DNA of 6,905 nucleotides. Source: Mesorhizobium sp. (GTDB lineage Bacteria > Pseudomonadota > Alphaproteobacteria > Rhizobiales > Rhizobiaceae). The stretch spans positions 1 through 6,905 of the forward strand of contig JAUYMV010000095.1 of assembly GCA_030698645.1 (NCBI GenBank), given 5' to 3'. Shown one piece after another: positions 6,097 through 6,905 of the stretch. Under the pieces are notes generated by a model. That model was not told the DNA's origin. It made no database searches and saw nothing but the letters and a program-made list of their open reading frames with translations. Numbering within the stretch: the stretch's first letter is position 1; each line of letters opens with the position of its first letter. The position numbers were made by a program, and so were the translations under genes.

Positions 6097-6905
6097 TCAG
6101 ACAGGCTCCTCGCGGTTCGGCGCGGGCGCGCGGCGCAAGGCGCGGCGCGCGGCGGATTGCGGTTCGGTGCGCGCATCGTCCGCCGCGATGCGGGCGAACA
6201 GCCAGTCGATGAACACCTTGACGATGGGCGCTTCGGTAAGGTCGTTGCGGCAGGCGACGTAGAAATCGTCGACCGCCGGCACCGCCAGATTGAACGGGGC
6301 GACGAGCTGGCCCTTGGCGAGGAGGCCCGACGCGGTGACGGTGTCGCCGAGCGCCACGCCATGGCCGTGCACGGCGGCCTCGAGCGCCAGTCGGGCATCG
6401 CCCATGCGGTGCTGGTTGCGGCCGCGCAGCAGGTCGCGCGCATCGGCTGCGGCGAGCCAGGTGTGCCATTCGCGGCCATCGTCGGCATGCAGGATCGTGT
6501 GGTCGCCGAGGTCGCGGATGGTGCGGATCGGACGGTTGTGGATCAGCGTCGGACTGACGACCGGGAACAGGTCGAGCTGGGTCCAGAGCTTCAGCCAGCA
6601 ATCCGACCAGTTGCCGTCGCCATAGAGGATGCAGACATCGACGTTCGGCGCATGGATCCTGGCCGGGTCGTTCGAGGCGTCGAGCGTCAGGCGGATTTCC
6701 GGATATTGCGCGGTAAAGCTGCCGAGCATCGGGATCAGCCAGAACGACAGGAGGGCGGGGACGCAGTTGACCGTCAGCGAGCCGGAGCTCGTCGGCCGCG
6801 TCATGCGCGCGGTGGCGGCGGCGATGCCATCGAAGGCGGACGAGACGGCGGGCAGAAGCTCGGCCCCGTGCGCGGTCAGCCGAAGGCGCTGGCCGGTGCG
6901 CTCGA
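6097..6905 (-). CDS. LysR-family transcriptional regulator (GcvA-like), N-terminus beyond window
   Basis: 268 codons are visible and the frame is open at the right edge; roughly the first 50 residues, with most of the helix-turn-helix, are missing. The first visible residues, ERTGQRLRLTAHGAELLPAV, are the wing and start of the linker helix that follow the LysR winged helix (family form F-R-LTxxG). The linker continues to about residue 40, then SGSLTVN opens the two-lobed effector-binding domain (CVPALLSFWLIPML, then QYPEIRLTLDAS). The ATG at 6802-6804 is therefore internal. The layout and length resemble GcvA-type regulators. An arginine-rich tail (AARRALRRAPAPNREEPV) follows the last recognisable helix. 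TGA 6097-6099 abuts the aminotransferase ATG, so both genes are probably on one transcript, and the regulator may control the aminotransferase and itself. Its promoter and any operator are outside the window; the effector is unknown. Confidence 0.92.
   Translation of the reverse strand, partial: ERTGQRLRLTAHGAELLPAVSSAFDGIAAATARMTRPTSSGSLTVNCVPALLSFWLIPMLGSFTAQYPEIRLTLDASNDPARIHAPNVDVCILYGDGNWSDCWLKLWTQLDLFPVVSPTLIHNRPIRTIRDLGDHTILHADDGREWHTWLAAADARDLLRGRNQHRMGDARLALEAAVHGHGVALGDTVTASGLLAKGQLVAPFNLAVPAVDDFYVACRNDLTEAPIVKVFIDWLFARIAADDARTEPQSAARRALRRAPAPNREEPV
6106..6111 (-). promoter_or_regulatory. Ribosome-binding site of the aminotransferase, inside the LysR gene
   Basis: Read on the minus strand this is GAGGAG, 9 nt before the aminotransferase ATG. 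It lies in the last codons of the LysR gene, whose TGA then touches the ATG with no gap. Ribosomes finishing the regulator would therefore stop over the next start, which favours translational coupling and supports ATG 6094-6096 as the true start. Confidence 0.75.

Noticed and set aside
1..6905. tRNA, rRNA, CRISPR array, phage or toxin-antitoxin genes
   Set aside because: I found no cloverleaf-like sequence, no regularly spaced direct repeats and no matching protein motifs on either strand.

Overview
The window reads as GC-rich chromosomal or megaplasmid DNA from an alphaproteobacterium, most likely a member of the Rhizobiales (Mesorhizobium/Rhizobium-like). This rests on the strong C/G preference at third codon positions, the RbsABC-type sugar importer paired with an SMP-30 lactonase, and a palindromic intergenic repeat of a type I recognise from rhizobial genomes. 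The genus cannot be fixed from the sequence alone.

Layout. Positions 1-4716 (+ strand) hold five consecutive genes that look like one operon: the C-terminal end of a periplasmic sugar-binding protein (cut by the window edge), a two-domain CUT2-family ATPase, two non-identical RbsC-type permeases, and a gluconolactonase/SMP-30 family hydrolase. Spacing after the binding protein is tight: the permease genes overlap by ATGA, and the lactonase starts 15 nt after the second permease behind a strong Shine-Dalgarno. The one sizeable gap, 305-374, carries a 15-bp hairpin that could set the binding-protein to importer ratio. Positions 4717-4914 separate convergent genes and contain a two-armed palindromic repeat element (4728-4878). 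Positions 4915-6905 (- strand) hold a fold-type I PLP aminotransferase preceded by a LysR-type regulator whose start lies beyond the right edge; the regulator's TGA directly abuts the aminotransferase ATG.

How the genes work together. The first unit most likely imports a sugar or sugar-like polyol or lactone and opens a derived lactone in the cytoplasm; the substrate is not identifiable here because no dehydrogenase, kinase or isomerase is visible. The second unit is separate: a regulator and an amino-acid aminotransferase, probably co-transcribed and translationally coupled, with the regulator first.

Nothing here looks like an entirely new system. The points most worth a second look are the asymmetric ATP sites and shortened second domain of the ATPase, the hairpin after the binding-protein gene, the mosaic inverted-repeat element between the convergent operons, and the head-to-tail LysR-aminotransferase junction.
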